This document shows, piece by piece, positions 43,556 to 52,855 of a DNA stretch of 64,000 nt (position 1 is its first letter; every line of letters begins with the position of its first letter). A program made the translations under genes and the position numbers. The notes beneath the pieces are model-generated. The model was not told the origin of the DNA, did not search any database, and saw only the letters and a program-made list of their open reading frames with translations. Location of the stretch: assembly GCA_017303455.1 (NCBI GenBank), contig JAFLBM010000013.1:83826-147825 (forward strand), given 5' to 3'. This DNA comes from Chitinophagales bacterium (lineage in GTDB: Bacteria; Bacteroidota; Bacteroidia; Chitinophagales; Chitinophagaceae).

Positions 43556-46500
43556 ATGAAAAATCTGCTTTGGTTAGGGCAGGGGCGGTGGAAAGCCTTT
43601 TCTTTCCTCTTGTTCCTGCAAGTTGCTGCTCTCCTGGTTACGGCCCAGGTTCGTGTTACCGGTAAAGTAACAGATGCTGCCGGAAAAGGAATTCCTGCTA
43701 TTTCTGTTATCGTCAGGAATACCAGCATTGGTACTGTTACTGATGCTGCCGGAAATTATGATTTAAGTGCCACATTGAAACCGGGCAACTATTTGCTTGA
43801 TTTTACCGGTGTGGGTTTTAAATCAACAGAACAAACCCTGGCAGTAAATAATGCTGCCACTTACACAATTGATGCGAAGCTGTCTGAAGATGCATTGAGT
43901 CTTGATGAAGTAGTAGTAACAGGTACTTCAGCGGGAACTACTAAGCGACAACTGGGAAGTTATGTAAGTACGGTAAAAGCCGACCAGTTGACTAAAGGCG
44001 CAACAGGTAATGTATTAGCTGCTTTACAAGGAAAAACGGCAGGTGCACAGATTATTCAAAATAGCGGGGACCCGGGTGGTGGTATTTCGGTCCGGCTTCG
44101 GGGCATCAGTTCCATTAACAGCTCTTCCGAACCGCTTTATATTGTAGATGGAATTATTGTAAACAATGCCACTACACGTGTAACCAATACATCTGGAAAC
44201 TATGATGGGCAAAATTTTATTGGTCAGATTGGACAAAACCGGCTGGCAGATATTAACCCGGCGGATATTGAAAGAATTGAAGTATTGAATGGTGCCGCTG
44301 CTGCTGCTATTTATGGATCAAGAGCTAATGCAGGAGTGGTGCAGATATTTACAAAGAGGGGAAGCTCAGGTGCCCCGGTAATTACTTTCTCCACGAATGT
44401 CATGGTCAGTAAGCTGCGTAAATCAGTGGAAGTAAACCAGGCACCTACGAAGTTCGGAGGCCCTCCTGATGGTCCGGGTGCTGTAACACAAGATATACTT
44501 TTAACAGCTTTAACCACGACGACACCCGTTAGCCGGTATGATTATAACGATTATATATTTACTACCGGTATTGGTACGGATAACAATGTTTCGGTCAGTG
44601 GCGGTAAGGATAAAACAAAATACTATGTATCGGGATCTTATTTCTTCAATGAGGGCATCATAAAAAATACTGATTTCAGGAGGTTTAGTTTCCGGAGTAA
44701 TATTGACCAGGCAATTACTGACAAGCTCAGTTTTTCTATGGGTTTAAACTATATAAATAGTAACAGTAATGAAAAACCGGATGGCAATTCATTTTTCTCT
44801 CCTATAAACGCTATCAACATTATTGGTAATTTTCACAATATACAGGAGAGAGATGCTGCCGGAAATATTAAAGCCATCGGCGAACGTCAGCGGGTAAACC
44901 CTGTTTCCGTTATTGAAGACATTAAGCAAAAGCAGGAAACCAACCGGATACTGGCCAATACTTCTTTAAAATGGAAGCCCTTAAAAAACTTTACTCTTGA
45001 TTATACAATGGGTATTGACAATTATTCGCAACGGGGAGAAACATTTATCCCGCCATTTGCCTATGCAGTGAATACGGCCTTCTATGGAGGTGGTTTATCA
45101 CTGGATCCTGCACAGAACGGATATGCGAGTGCTGCTACCAGTAACTATTTCCAGATCAACAATGAAATAAATGGCACCTACAATGCAAAGATCAATGATA
45201 ATCTCAGCTCCACAACACAAGTAGGATACTCATTGCAGTATGAGAAATCTACATATAGCCTGCTGCAAGGGCGGGGCCTGGCTCCGTTTGTTGAAACAGC
45301 CAGTGGTGCCAGTACCATAATTCCCGGCATCGACAGACGCGGCGAGTTGTCTGTATCCGGTGCCTACCTGCAGCAGAACTTTAAATTTAAAAACCATTTA
45401 TTTGTAACCGGAGCAGTCAGGATTGACGGATCCTCTGTATTTGGCGAAGAAGAAAGAGGCCAGGTATATATAAAAGCAAGCGGCAGTTATGTTTTATCCG
45501 GAACAGAGTATTGGGAAAAATTAAGCGTATCTAAATGGTGGAACCAGTTTAAGCTGAGGATGGCATACGGGGAGTCAGGTAACCTGACTGGAATCGGACC
45601 GTACGACCGTTTCAATTCCTACTCCAGTATGGCATTCCTGGGCCGAACATCTTTTTTCTCCAGTTCTACGCTGGCCAACACAAAAGTTAAACCGGAAAGA
45701 CAAACCGAATTAGAGTTTGGAACCGATCTCGGGTTCCTTGATAACCGCATTGGTGTTCAGTTCAATTATTACATTAAAAAAGTAAATGATCTTCTAATAG
45801 ACAGGGTCATTGCTCCTACAACCGGATTTTCCAGTTTGCTGGACAATTTTGGTTCTTTGGAAAATAAAGGATTTGAAGTTGTATTAAATCTTGGTGCTGT
45901 GCGAAAAAAAGATTTCAGTTGGGATATAACTGCGATTTATAACCAGAACAGAAATAAAGCCACCAAAATAGGTCAGGCATTGACATTGTTTGCCACCAAT
46001 GGAGGGGCACCTGTGGCGATACTGGAAGGTCAGCCGATTGGTGTTTTCTACGGAACATTCTTTGCGGTGGATGCCAATGGGAACCAGATTAAAAATGCCA
46101 CAGGTATTCCGCTTACAGAGAGAGGGGTACAGAATAGTGCACTGGTATATACAACTCAACGGGATGCAGGCGGATTACCTTCCGGAACAGTATTAAGGAA
46201 GGTGATTGGTGATCCTAACCCCGACTTTACAGCCAGCCTGGTGAATGAGCTTAGTTATAAAAAGTTGAGCCTCCGCCTCCAGTTTGATGCAGTGCAGGGA
46301 GTGGATGTATTTAATGCAGACTGGAGAACACGCCAGGGCGTTGGTAATGGAAAAGTGGCAGAGCAGGAACACAGAGGGCAATTGCCAAGAGGATATATTT
46401 CCGGGGTTTATGGTATTGAAGAGTGGAGAATAGATGATGGCTCCTTTGTAAAATTGCGGGAGTTGTCGGTAAGTTACCGGTTAGGGAAACTTAAAAATAT

Positions 46501-46675
46501 TTTTAATGATCTGACAATTTCCCTTAGCGGAAGAAACCTGATTTCCTTTGATAATTATAAAGGATATGATCCTGAAGTTAATGCCGGCGGACAAAGTACG
46601 ATTTTGCGGGGCATTGATTTTGGAGCCGTTCCGATTCCCAGGACATTCAGTTTTGGTGTACAGGCAAAATTTTAA
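43556..46675 (+). CDS. SusC/RagA family TonB-dependent outer-membrane transporter
   Basis: The 1039-residue protein has a signal peptide, a CarboxypepD-regulatory-like domain (VRVTGKVTDAAGKGIPAISVIVRNT, about 30-115), a TonB-dependent plug (DEVVVTGTSAGTTKRQLGSYVS; GVQVRLRG-like GGISVRLRGISSINSSSEPLYIVDG; NPADIERIEVLNGAAAAAIYGS) and a long barrel ending in an aromatic residue (VQAKF). SusC proteins import oligosaccharides or peptides with a SusD lid. It starts 45 bases after the DeoR gene and 19 bases before the SusD gene. No hydrolase is linked, so the substrate is probably small and already released. Confidence 0.97.
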   Translation: MKNLLWLGQGRWKAFSFLLFLQVAALLVTAQVRVTGKVTDAAGKGIPAISVIVRNTSIGTVTDAAGNYDLSATLKPGNYLLDFTGVGFKSTEQTLAVNNAATYTIDAKLSEDALSLDEVVVTGTSAGTTKRQLGSYVSTVKADQLTKGATGNVLAALQGKTAGAQIIQNSGDPGGGISVRLRGISSINSSSEPLYIVDGIIVNNATTRVTNTSGNYDGQNFIGQIGQNRLADINPADIERIEVLNGAAAAAIYGSRANAGVVQIFTKRGSSGAPVITFSTNVMVSKLRKSVEVNQAPTKFGGPPDGPGAVTQDILLTALTTTTPVSRYDYNDYIFTTGIGTDNNVSVSGGKDKTKYYVSGSYFFNEGIIKNTDFRRFSFRSNIDQAITDKLSFSMGLNYINSNSNEKPDGNSFFSPINAINIIGNFHNIQERDAAGNIKAIGERQRVNPVSVIEDIKQKQETNRILANTSLKWKPLKNFTLDYTMGIDNYSQRGETFIPPFAYAVNTAFYGGGLSLDPAQNGYASAATSNYFQINNEINGTYNAKINDNLSSTTQVGYSLQYEKSTYSLLQGRGLAPFVETASGASTIIPGIDRRGELSVSGAYLQQNFKFKNHLFVTGAVRIDGSSVFGEEERGQVYIKASGSYVLSGTEYWEKLSVSKWWNQFKLRMAYGESGNLTGIGPYDRFNSYSSMAFLGRTSFFSSSTLANTKVKPERQTELEFGTDLGFLDNRIGVQFNYYIKKVNDLLIDRVIAPTTGFSSLLDNFGSLENKGFEVVLNLGAVRKKDFSWDITAIYNQNRNKATKIGQALTLFATNGGAPVAILEGQPIGVFYGTFFAVDANGNQIKNATGIPLTERGVQNSALVYTTQRDAGGLPSGTVLRKVIGDPNPDFTASLVNELSYKKLSLRLQFDAVQGVDVFNADWRTRQGVGNGKVAEQEHRGQLPRGYISGVYGIEEWRIDDGSFVKLRELSVSYRLGKLKNIFNDLTISLSGRNLISFDNYKGYDPEVNAGGQSTILRGIDFGAVPIPRTFSFGVQAKF

Positions 46676-46694
46676 TCCTTAAATCTAAAGTGTT

Positions 46695-48002
46695 ATGTTA
46701 TCTACAATAAAAAATAACGGTTGGATGATTATTGCAGTGACTGCAATCTTTCTTTCATCGTGTAAGAAAAACTATACAGACCCCAACAGGGCAACCAGTG
46801 ATAAAGTATTGTCATCTGTTAGCGGATTGACGGGTATAAGCGTCGGTTTGCAACGTACTTATTCATTAGGCAGGGCAAGCTCCTTGTATAATATTGTCAG
46901 TATTAATGGATTTGTAACAAAGGAATTACTGTTACTAAACCCGGGTAACTTACCCGAATTTCAATTAAGCACAGGTGGGATTGCAGTTGATGGTACCAAT
47001 ACTATGCTCTCTGGCTTATGGGTCAGTAGTAACAAGATCATTTATGAAGCCGACCAGGTAATTAATAACGCAGCAAATTTGGCTGATAAAGGTATAGCAA
47101 GCGGATTAATTGGCTATGCTTCTATTTTTAAAGCCCTGTCTATTGGAAGTATGTCCATGTTTTGGGAGCGGGTACCTGCCGGAATTGGAACTAATGTTGA
47201 ATTCATTACCAGAAATGAAGGATTCATCAAGGCAATTACAGTCATTGATAATGCCTTGACCACGATTGCTGCTAATCCTGTTAGTTCTTCTTTTGCAGGA
47301 ACTATCCCCGCAGGAATTGATATTGTCAATACATTAAATGCACTAAAAGCCAGGTACTCTTTATTTGCCGGAAATTATACTCAGGCGTTGGCTGCTGCAA
47401 ACCTTGTTGATTTGACAAAAAAATCAACAATGAATTTTGAAGCAGCTGCTCCCAATCCCATCTATGATGTTGCCGGCTCAAATTTTAATGTATATCAGCC
47501 AATTGATTCAACGATGGGACTACTAGGTTCTTTGAAACCTGATCTGGCCGATAAAAGGGTAACACCTTTCTATATGGTATTGAGCGGATCTTCGGCTTCC
47601 CGCTTCCTGATGAAAGGATTTGCTGCATCCACCACAACGGCATATCCCATTTATTACCCGGGTGAAATTACCCTGATCAAAGCAGAGTGCTATGCCAGAC
47701 AGGCTACACCAGATTTGAATAATGCATTGATCGAATTGAATAAAGTAGTGACTAAGCAGGCGGTTAACGATCCTTTGGGAATTGGCGCTGATTTGCCTCC
47801 CATCATGGGTCCGCTTACACAGCCCCAAATTCTGGATCAGATATACCGAAACAGGTGTATTGAAATGTATATGTCCGGTCTTAAACTGGAAGATATGCGG
47901 AGATTTGGCCGTCCAAACGCAGAACGTACCCGCAACCTGTTACCGTATCCGTTCAGGGAAAGAGATAATAATCCTAATACACCTCCTGATCCCGTATTTT
48001 AA
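46695..48002 (+). CDS. SusD/RagB family surface lipoprotein
   Basis: The 435-residue protein is a lipoprotein (WMIIAVTAIFLSSCKK, lipobox cysteine near residue 23). The SusD fold is recognised by the helical repeat core and the C-terminal block ILDQIYRNRCIEMYMSGLKLEDMRRFGRP followed by RNLLPYPFRERDNNPNTPPDP. It caps the SusC transporter directly upstream and binds the ligand on the cell surface. At 435 residues it is shorter than many SusDs but within the range. A terminator follows at 48042. Confidence 0.95.
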   Translation: MLSTIKNNGWMIIAVTAIFLSSCKKNYTDPNRATSDKVLSSVSGLTGISVGLQRTYSLGRASSLYNIVSINGFVTKELLLLNPGNLPEFQLSTGGIAVDGTNTMLSGLWVSSNKIIYEADQVINNAANLADKGIASGLIGYASIFKALSIGSMSMFWERVPAGIGTNVEFITRNEGFIKAITVIDNALTTIAANPVSSSFAGTIPAGIDIVNTLNALKARYSLFAGNYTQALAAANLVDLTKKSTMNFEAAAPNPIYDVAGSNFNVYQPIDSTMGLLGSLKPDLADKRVTPFYMVLSGSSASRFLMKGFAASTTTAYPIYYPGEITLIKAECYARQATPDLNNALIELNKVVTKQAVNDPLGIGADLPPIMGPLTQPQILDQIYRNRCIEMYMSGLKLEDMRRFGRPNAERTRNLLPYPFRERDNNPNTPPDPVF

Positions 48003-48041
48003 TTTTTTGCAGACGTAGAACAAGTAAGCAGTTAGTGTGTG

Positions 48042-48067
48042 AAAGGTTGCCGGCAACGGCAACCTTT
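48042..48067. terminator. Rho-independent terminator between SusD gene and bioA
   Basis: AAAGGTTGCCG and CGGCAACCTTT form a perfect 11-base stem around GCAA. It ends the SusC/SusD transcript on the plus strand and directly abuts the bioA stop codon on the minus strand. Confidence 0.9.
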
Positions 48068-49354
48068 TTATATATGGTCAATGATGAGGAGCAGAGTATT
48101 GTACACCTGTTGCAGTTGTTCAGCAGTAATACAATACGGCGGCATAATATAAACCGTGTTGCCCAGCGGCCGGAGGAATACATGCTGCTGCAAGGCCAGT
48201 TGCATCGTCTCTTCTTTTACTTTATTGAGGTATTCTTTTTTGTCGGAATGAAATTCAAAAGCCAGGATGGTGCCCAGGCTGCGGGCATTCATCACTTTTG
48301 GATGATGAATGATCTCTTGTACAAGCTGCCGGTTAGCAGCACCAATATTTTCTATATTGTCCATGCAGCTTTCCTGTTGCAGCAGGTCCAAACTCGCTAA
48401 TGCTGCTGCACAGGCGATGGGATTGGCAGTATAGGAATGTCCGTGAAAGAAAGTTTTATACAAATCATCCTGCAGGAAGGCATCGAATATGTTTTGTGTG
48501 CAGGCGGTGATCGCTAAAGGAAGACTTCCGCCTGTCAATCCTTTGGACAAACAAATGATATCCGGTTTGTGATGCAGGTATTCCGACGCAAACAGGTTAC
48601 CTGTTCTCCCAAAACCGGTCATCACTTCATCTGCAATACATAGTACTTCATTTTGCTTCAGCTTGCAGATGAGTTCGTTCAGCCATGCTGCTTCATACAT
48701 ATGCATACCACCGGCTCCCTGTACTAAGGGTTCGTAAATAAAACAGGCGATCTCTTCATAAGGTACCTGCGGAAGAGATAAGGAAGCGTTGGGCTCAATG
48801 AAAATCACTTCAAACAGGTAATTATCGAAAGCCATGGTAAACACACCTCTTTCACTTACACTCATGGCTCCGAATGTATCTCCATGGTAGGAGTTTCGTA
48901 ATGCCAGTATTTTGTTTCTTTTCTTTTGCTCCTTATTCCGGTGAAACTGGATGGCCATTTTCAAGGCTACTTCCACCGCAGTGGAACCATTATCTGAATA
49001 AAAGGATTTTGAAAATTGACCTGGCAGCAGGGGTAATAATCGTTCTGCTAATTGTACCGCCGGTTCATGGGTGCAGCCGGCAAAGATCACATGCTCCAGT
49101 TGCCGGGCCTGTTCATATATTTTTTCAGCAATATACGGGTGGGCATGCCCATGAATATTGGTCCACCAACTGCTGATGGCATCAATGTATTTATTCCCCC
49201 TTTCATCCACCAGGTAAACGCCTTCTCCTTTAGCAATAGCCAGCGGCGGGGAAGCTGTTTTATGCTGGGTATAGGGATGCCAGATAACGGATTGATCCCT
49301 TTCTGCCAGTGTTTTGTTCAGTTCGGTCGGCAAAGTATAGTTTTGAGCTGTCAA
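48068..49354 (-). CDS. bioA: Adenosylmethionine-8-amino-7-oxononanoate aminotransferase
   Basis: The 428-residue PLP enzyme transfers the amino group of S-adenosylmethionine to KAPA in biotin synthesis. Seen are the N-terminal WHPYTQHKTASPPLAI, SWWTNIHGHAHPYIAEKI, GCTHEPAVQLAERL, the DEVMTGFGRTGNLFA block and the PLP lysine in DIICLSKGLTGGSLPLA. There is no ATG near the expected start; the frame begins at TTG 49354, with another TTG at 49333, so the exact start is uncertain. No other bio genes are in the window, so it is separate from any biotin cluster. Confidence 0.94.
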   Translation of the reverse strand: MTAQNYTLPTELNKTLAERDQSVIWHPYTQHKTASPPLAIAKGEGVYLVDERGNKYIDAISSWWTNIHGHAHPYIAEKIYEQARQLEHVIFAGCTHEPAVQLAERLLPLLPGQFSKSFYSDNGSTAVEVALKMAIQFHRNKEQKKRNKILALRNSYHGDTFGAMSVSERGVFTMAFDNYLFEVIFIEPNASLSLPQVPYEEIACFIYEPLVQGAGGMHMYEAAWLNELICKLKQNEVLCIADEVMTGFGRTGNLFASEYLHHKPDIICLSKGLTGGSLPLAITACTQNIFDAFLQDDLYKTFFHGHSYTANPIACAAALASLDLLQQESCMDNIENIGAANRQLVQEIIHHPKVMNARSLGTILAFEFHSDKKEYLNKVKEETMQLALQQHVFLRPLGNTVYIMPPYCITAEQLQQVYNTLLLIIDHI

Positions 49355-49452
49355 AACTATTAGCTTGCAGGTTAAACCCGAAAAGAATTTTGCTGGTAAC
49401 CCGGTGCAACGAACAGTAAGACAGAATTGTCAGTCAACATGATTCAGTGATT

Positions 49453-50019
49453 ATGGATGAACGCCAACTGGTAAAAGACTGCCTGAAGGGAAGGCCCGGG
49501 GCGCAGCGGCAATTGTATGAGCGGTTTGCTAAAACCATGCTCGGGGTTTGCTATCGCTATACCCGGTCGCTGACGGATGCTGAAGATGTGTTGCAGGAAG
49601 GATTTGTAAGAGTATTTACCGGGCTGAAACAATACAAATTTGAAGGCGAGTTAGGGGCCTGGGTGCGCCGGGTAATGGTGAATACGGCGTTGAATTACCT
49701 GAAGCGGAACCGCAAATACCGGGACGAAATGTTTTTTACCGATCAGCAGCCATTGCTGCACCCGGTTGCCGACAGCGATCCTGCCATACACCTGCAGGCC
49801 AAAGAACTGGCCGACCTGATCCGCCAGTTACCACATGGCTATCAAACGATCTTTAACCTGCATGCCGTGGAAGGTTATTCCCATGTAGAAATAGGAGAGA
49901 TGCTCGGGATCAGTGATGGCACCTCCCGTTCACAATATGCAAGGGCCCGTGCCCTGCTGATCAGCTGGCTTGAAGAAATTTCCGTTGAAAAAAAAATTAA
50001 GAACTATGCCGGTCAATGA
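49453..50019 (+). CDS. ECF-type RNA polymerase sigma factor
   Basis: The 188-residue protein is a complete ECF sigma factor: region 2 (RFAKTMLGVCYRYTRSLTDAEDVLQEGFVRVFTGL) and region 4 (LADLIRQLPHGYQTIFNLHAVEGYSHVEIGEMLGISDGTSRSQYARARALL). ATG 49453 is used; GTG 49447 is an alternative two codons up. Its 3' end overlaps the next gene by 14 bases, and that gene encodes a protein with an N-terminal cytoplasmic segment and a membrane helix, the position where an anti-sigma factor would be expected. Two further envelope protein genes follow. Confidence 0.94.
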   Translation: MDERQLVKDCLKGRPGAQRQLYERFAKTMLGVCYRYTRSLTDAEDVLQEGFVRVFTGLKQYKFEGELGAWVRRVMVNTALNYLKRNRKYRDEMFFTDQQPLLHPVADSDPAIHLQAKELADLIRQLPHGYQTIFNLHAVEGYSHVEIGEMLGISDGTSRSQYARARALLISWLEEISVEKKIKNYAGQ

Positions 50020-51520
50020 ATTTGAGCAACAGGTGCAGCAAAAACTGGAGGAGCTGCAACTACAACCTTCCGGCGAAGTGTGGGAGGAAGTAGAAAAACG
50101 TATCCAAAAAGAAAAGAAACGCCGGAGGGTGATCTTCTGGTGGCTGTTCCCGCTTTTGTTGTTAGGCGGCGGTGCGGCAGTCTATATATATAATGATAAA
50201 GAAGAAAAACTGACAATTACTGAACGAAACCCTGACCCGCAAACAACTGAAAACAGCGACAGCGATAACAGCACAAAAGATAACATCAATAGCAACGAAC
50301 CGAATAATAATAATACTACTACCAGTACAAATAAAGAAAATAATCTGCCTGCTTCAGAACAAACTACTGGCATCAGCGAAGAAAAGATCGTTGCTGCTGA
50401 TAAGAAAACCATGCCCGTACCGGCACAATCAGCTGCAATAACAGCTACAGCAGCAGGCATCAGCAAAAGGAAAAATGCAGGCGTAAAAACCAGCAATAAC
50501 AGGAATAGTGAAGAAAACATGCTGATGACCATGGCTTCCGCCGGGAAACAGAAAAAAGATCCGCCGTCTAATGTAAAAACTGATCCAGTTGATAGAAAAA
50601 TAGTGAGTGCGACAGAAGAAATAAAAATACAACCGGTAGCCGATGAGCTGAAACCGGCAGTAACAGGTGGTAACAATAATATCATCACTCTGGATGATAA
50701 AAAAGATACAGCAGCCCGGGTGCTGCCTGGAGTTAAAAAAGAGCCGGAAGCAGAAGTAGTTCCTGTGACCGGGCCAACAAAGAAACCGAAAGGGAAAAAT
50801 AACAAATGGGAGTTTGGTGTTCATGCAGCAGCAGGTTCGTCCGGGGTAAGTGAAGGCATATCTTTTTTTGATGCACAAAAAAGTGCGGATGCTCTGAGTA
50901 GCCCCGGTAGCCCGTTGAATATGGCGGGTCCTCTTGCGCCGGTAACAGCGGCAGCACCACAAAACAGTTTTTACTGGCAGGCAGGAATTTATGCAAAACG
51001 AAAACTGTCAAAGAAAACAGCGGTTTCAGCAGGACTTGATCTTTCGGCCTATTCCACTGTCCGGGCAACCGGCGTATTTATTGAAACGTCAAGGATGGTG
51101 AATAACGGGCTGAGTAATTTTACCGTAGCTGACTATTATTACAGCGGCACTTCCTCTAGTTATAAGAACAGGTACTACTCCCTGCAGGTTCCTGTTTCTT
51201 TTCACTGGCAGTTTAATAAAGGAAAGAAGCTTCCCCTCGAATGGCACAACGGTCTGTCGGCGGGCTGGATGACCAACACCAATGCACTGGTATATAGCCC
51301 TGCTTCCAATGTTTACTTTAAGGATAATTCTTCCTTCAATACATTTCAACTGGCTTACCAGTCCGGCATTACTGCCAGGTTCTTCAACAAGGCAAAACAT
51401 CCGCTGACCGCTGGCTTTGTTTTCAACTATCATCTCAGTAAACTGGAGAAAGTCAAAACAACGGATGGTAATCATCTTGCTTCTTTTGGGCTGCGGCTTG
51501 GCTGGGTATTAAAAAAATAA
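50006..51520 (+). CDS. Membrane-anchored putative anti-sigma protein with C-terminal barrel-like domain
   Basis: The 504-residue product has a short cytoplasmic segment (VNEFEQQVQQKLEELQLQPSGEVWEEVEKRIQ), one transmembrane helix (VIFWWLFPLLLLGGGAAVYIY, about 36-56), a long Asn/Thr/Lys/Ala-rich disordered linker (about 65-265) and a C-terminal domain with outer-membrane beta-barrel features (AGIYAKRKLSKKTAVSAGLDLS; final HLASFGLRLGWVLKK). This combination of inner-membrane helix and barrel domain recurs in Bacteroidota proteins next to ECF sigma factors. The frame could start at TTG 49970, but ATG 50006 is better. Anti-sigma action is an inference. Confidence 0.75.
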   Translation: MPVNEFEQQVQQKLEELQLQPSGEVWEEVEKRIQKEKKRRRVIFWWLFPLLLLGGGAAVYIYNDKEEKLTITERNPDPQTTENSDSDNSTKDNINSNEPNNNNTTTSTNKENNLPASEQTTGISEEKIVAADKKTMPVPAQSAAITATAAGISKRKNAGVKTSNNRNSEENMLMTMASAGKQKKDPPSNVKTDPVDRKIVSATEEIKIQPVADELKPAVTGGNNNIITLDDKKDTAARVLPGVKKEPEAEVVPVTGPTKKPKGKNNKWEFGVHAAAGSSGVSEGISFFDAQKSADALSSPGSPLNMAGPLAPVTAAAPQNSFYWQAGIYAKRKLSKKTAVSAGLDLSAYSTVRATGVFIETSRMVNNGLSNFTVADYYYSGTSSSYKNRYYSLQVPVSFHWQFNKGKKLPLEWHNGLSAGWMTNTNALVYSPASNVYFKDNSSFNTFQLAYQSGITARFFNKAKHPLTAGFVFNYHLSKLEKVKTTDGNHLASFGLRLGWVLKK

Positions 51521-51560
51521 TACAGCAGGCGCAACGCTGTACTTTGCGCTGTTGTCAGTG

Positions 51561-52850
51561 ATGAAAACCAAGTTTATGAGAAAATATTTTTCATTGCTGC
51601 CGGTAACTGTGTTGTTACTGTCTTTCATGGGTATCATTTTACCAGCCTGTGTAAAAGATAAATGTACCAGCCGGTATTCTTACTGGGAACCTGTCTACAG
51701 AACAAAAGCCGAGGTAAGGGCAAACGTTAAGAATAATGCATCCAGAGAAATTGAACGGCCCGGCAAGATCTATATCCGCGGCAATTATATTTTCCTGAAT
51801 GAGGTAGATAAAGGCGTTCATATCATTGACAACAGCAACCCCGCTGCGCCCCGGCAAGTATCATTTGTTGATATTCCCGGTAACCTGGATATGGCGGTGA
51901 AGGGAAATATATTGTATGCAGATTTTTATACCGACCTGGTGGCGATTGATATCAGTAACCCGCAGAGTGTGCTGGTAAAAAAATTCACCGAAAATGTTTT
52001 TCCTGAAAGAGTATGGGGTAATGGATTTTCTCCCAATCCCAATATGGTGATCACTGACTGGATCAAAAAAGATACGGTAGTGCCGGTGGATTGTGGTGGA
52101 GGCGGTTTCTTTGGTGGTGGGCCATTAAGATCAGCAGATGTATTATTCCTTTCCAATTCATCCGGTGTCGGAGCTAATAGTTCAGCAACATCACCGCAAG
52201 GCGTTGGTGGATCGATGGCAAGGTTTACTATTGTGAATGATTATATGTATGCTGTTTCCAATACAGCCCTGAACGTTGTTTCCATCAGCAACCCGGCTGA
52301 TCCTGTTTTTAATAACCGGGTGAATATCGGCTGGGGTATTGAAACAATTTATCCCTTTAATAACCGCTTATTCATTGGTTCTAATACCGGCATGTTTGTG
52401 TATGATATTGCCAACCCAACTGCACCGGTACAGTTAAGCAATTTTACCCATGTTCGCAGTTGTGACCCGGTGATAGCAGATAATAATAATGCTTTTGTAA
52501 CACTCCGTTCGGGCACCGTCTGCCAGGGATTTACCAACCAACTGGATGTATTGGATATCACTAATATCAACAGCCCTGTTTTAAAGAAAACCTACCCCAT
52601 GAGCAACCCGCACGGGTTATCAAAAGACGGGAACACACTGATCATTTGTGACGGGAAAGCAGGATTGAAATTTTATAATGCTGCTGATGTGAATGATCTG
52701 AAATTACTGACCACAATCAGTAGCGGCGAAACCTTTGATGTGATCGCTATGAACGGATGGGCGTTGGTGGTATCTGATGACGGGTTATACCAGTATGATT
52801 ACAGTTCATTGAATAATATCCGCCTGTTGAGTAAGCTGGCTGTTAAATAA
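51561..52850 (+). CDS. LVIVD-repeat surface lipoprotein
   Basis: The product (429 residues from ATG 51561, 424 from ATG 51576) is a predicted lipoprotein with signal and lipobox cysteine in VLLLSFMGIILPACVKDK. It contains several LVIVD-type beta-propeller units, seen as GVHIIDNSNPAAPRQVSFVDIPG, LVAIDISNPQSVLVKKFTE, LNVVSISNPADPVFNN, MFVYDIANPTAPVQLSNF and LDVLDITNINSPVLKKTYP. Such propellers are common in exported Bacteroidota proteins and bind partners rather than catalyse. It lies 40 bases after the barrel-like gene and six before the next, probably one operon with the sigma factor. Confidence 0.9.
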   Translation: MKTKFMRKYFSLLPVTVLLLSFMGIILPACVKDKCTSRYSYWEPVYRTKAEVRANVKNNASREIERPGKIYIRGNYIFLNEVDKGVHIIDNSNPAAPRQVSFVDIPGNLDMAVKGNILYADFYTDLVAIDISNPQSVLVKKFTENVFPERVWGNGFSPNPNMVITDWIKKDTVVPVDCGGGGFFGGGPLRSADVLFLSNSSGVGANSSATSPQGVGGSMARFTIVNDYMYAVSNTALNVVSISNPADPVFNNRVNIGWGIETIYPFNNRLFIGSNTGMFVYDIANPTAPVQLSNFTHVRSCDPVIADNNNAFVTLRSGTVCQGFTNQLDVLDITNINSPVLKKTYPMSNPHGLSKDGNTLIICDGKAGLKFYNAADVNDLKLLTTISSGETFDVIAMNGWALVVSDDGLYQYDYSSLNNIRLLSKLAVK

Positions 52851-52855
52851 ATCAC

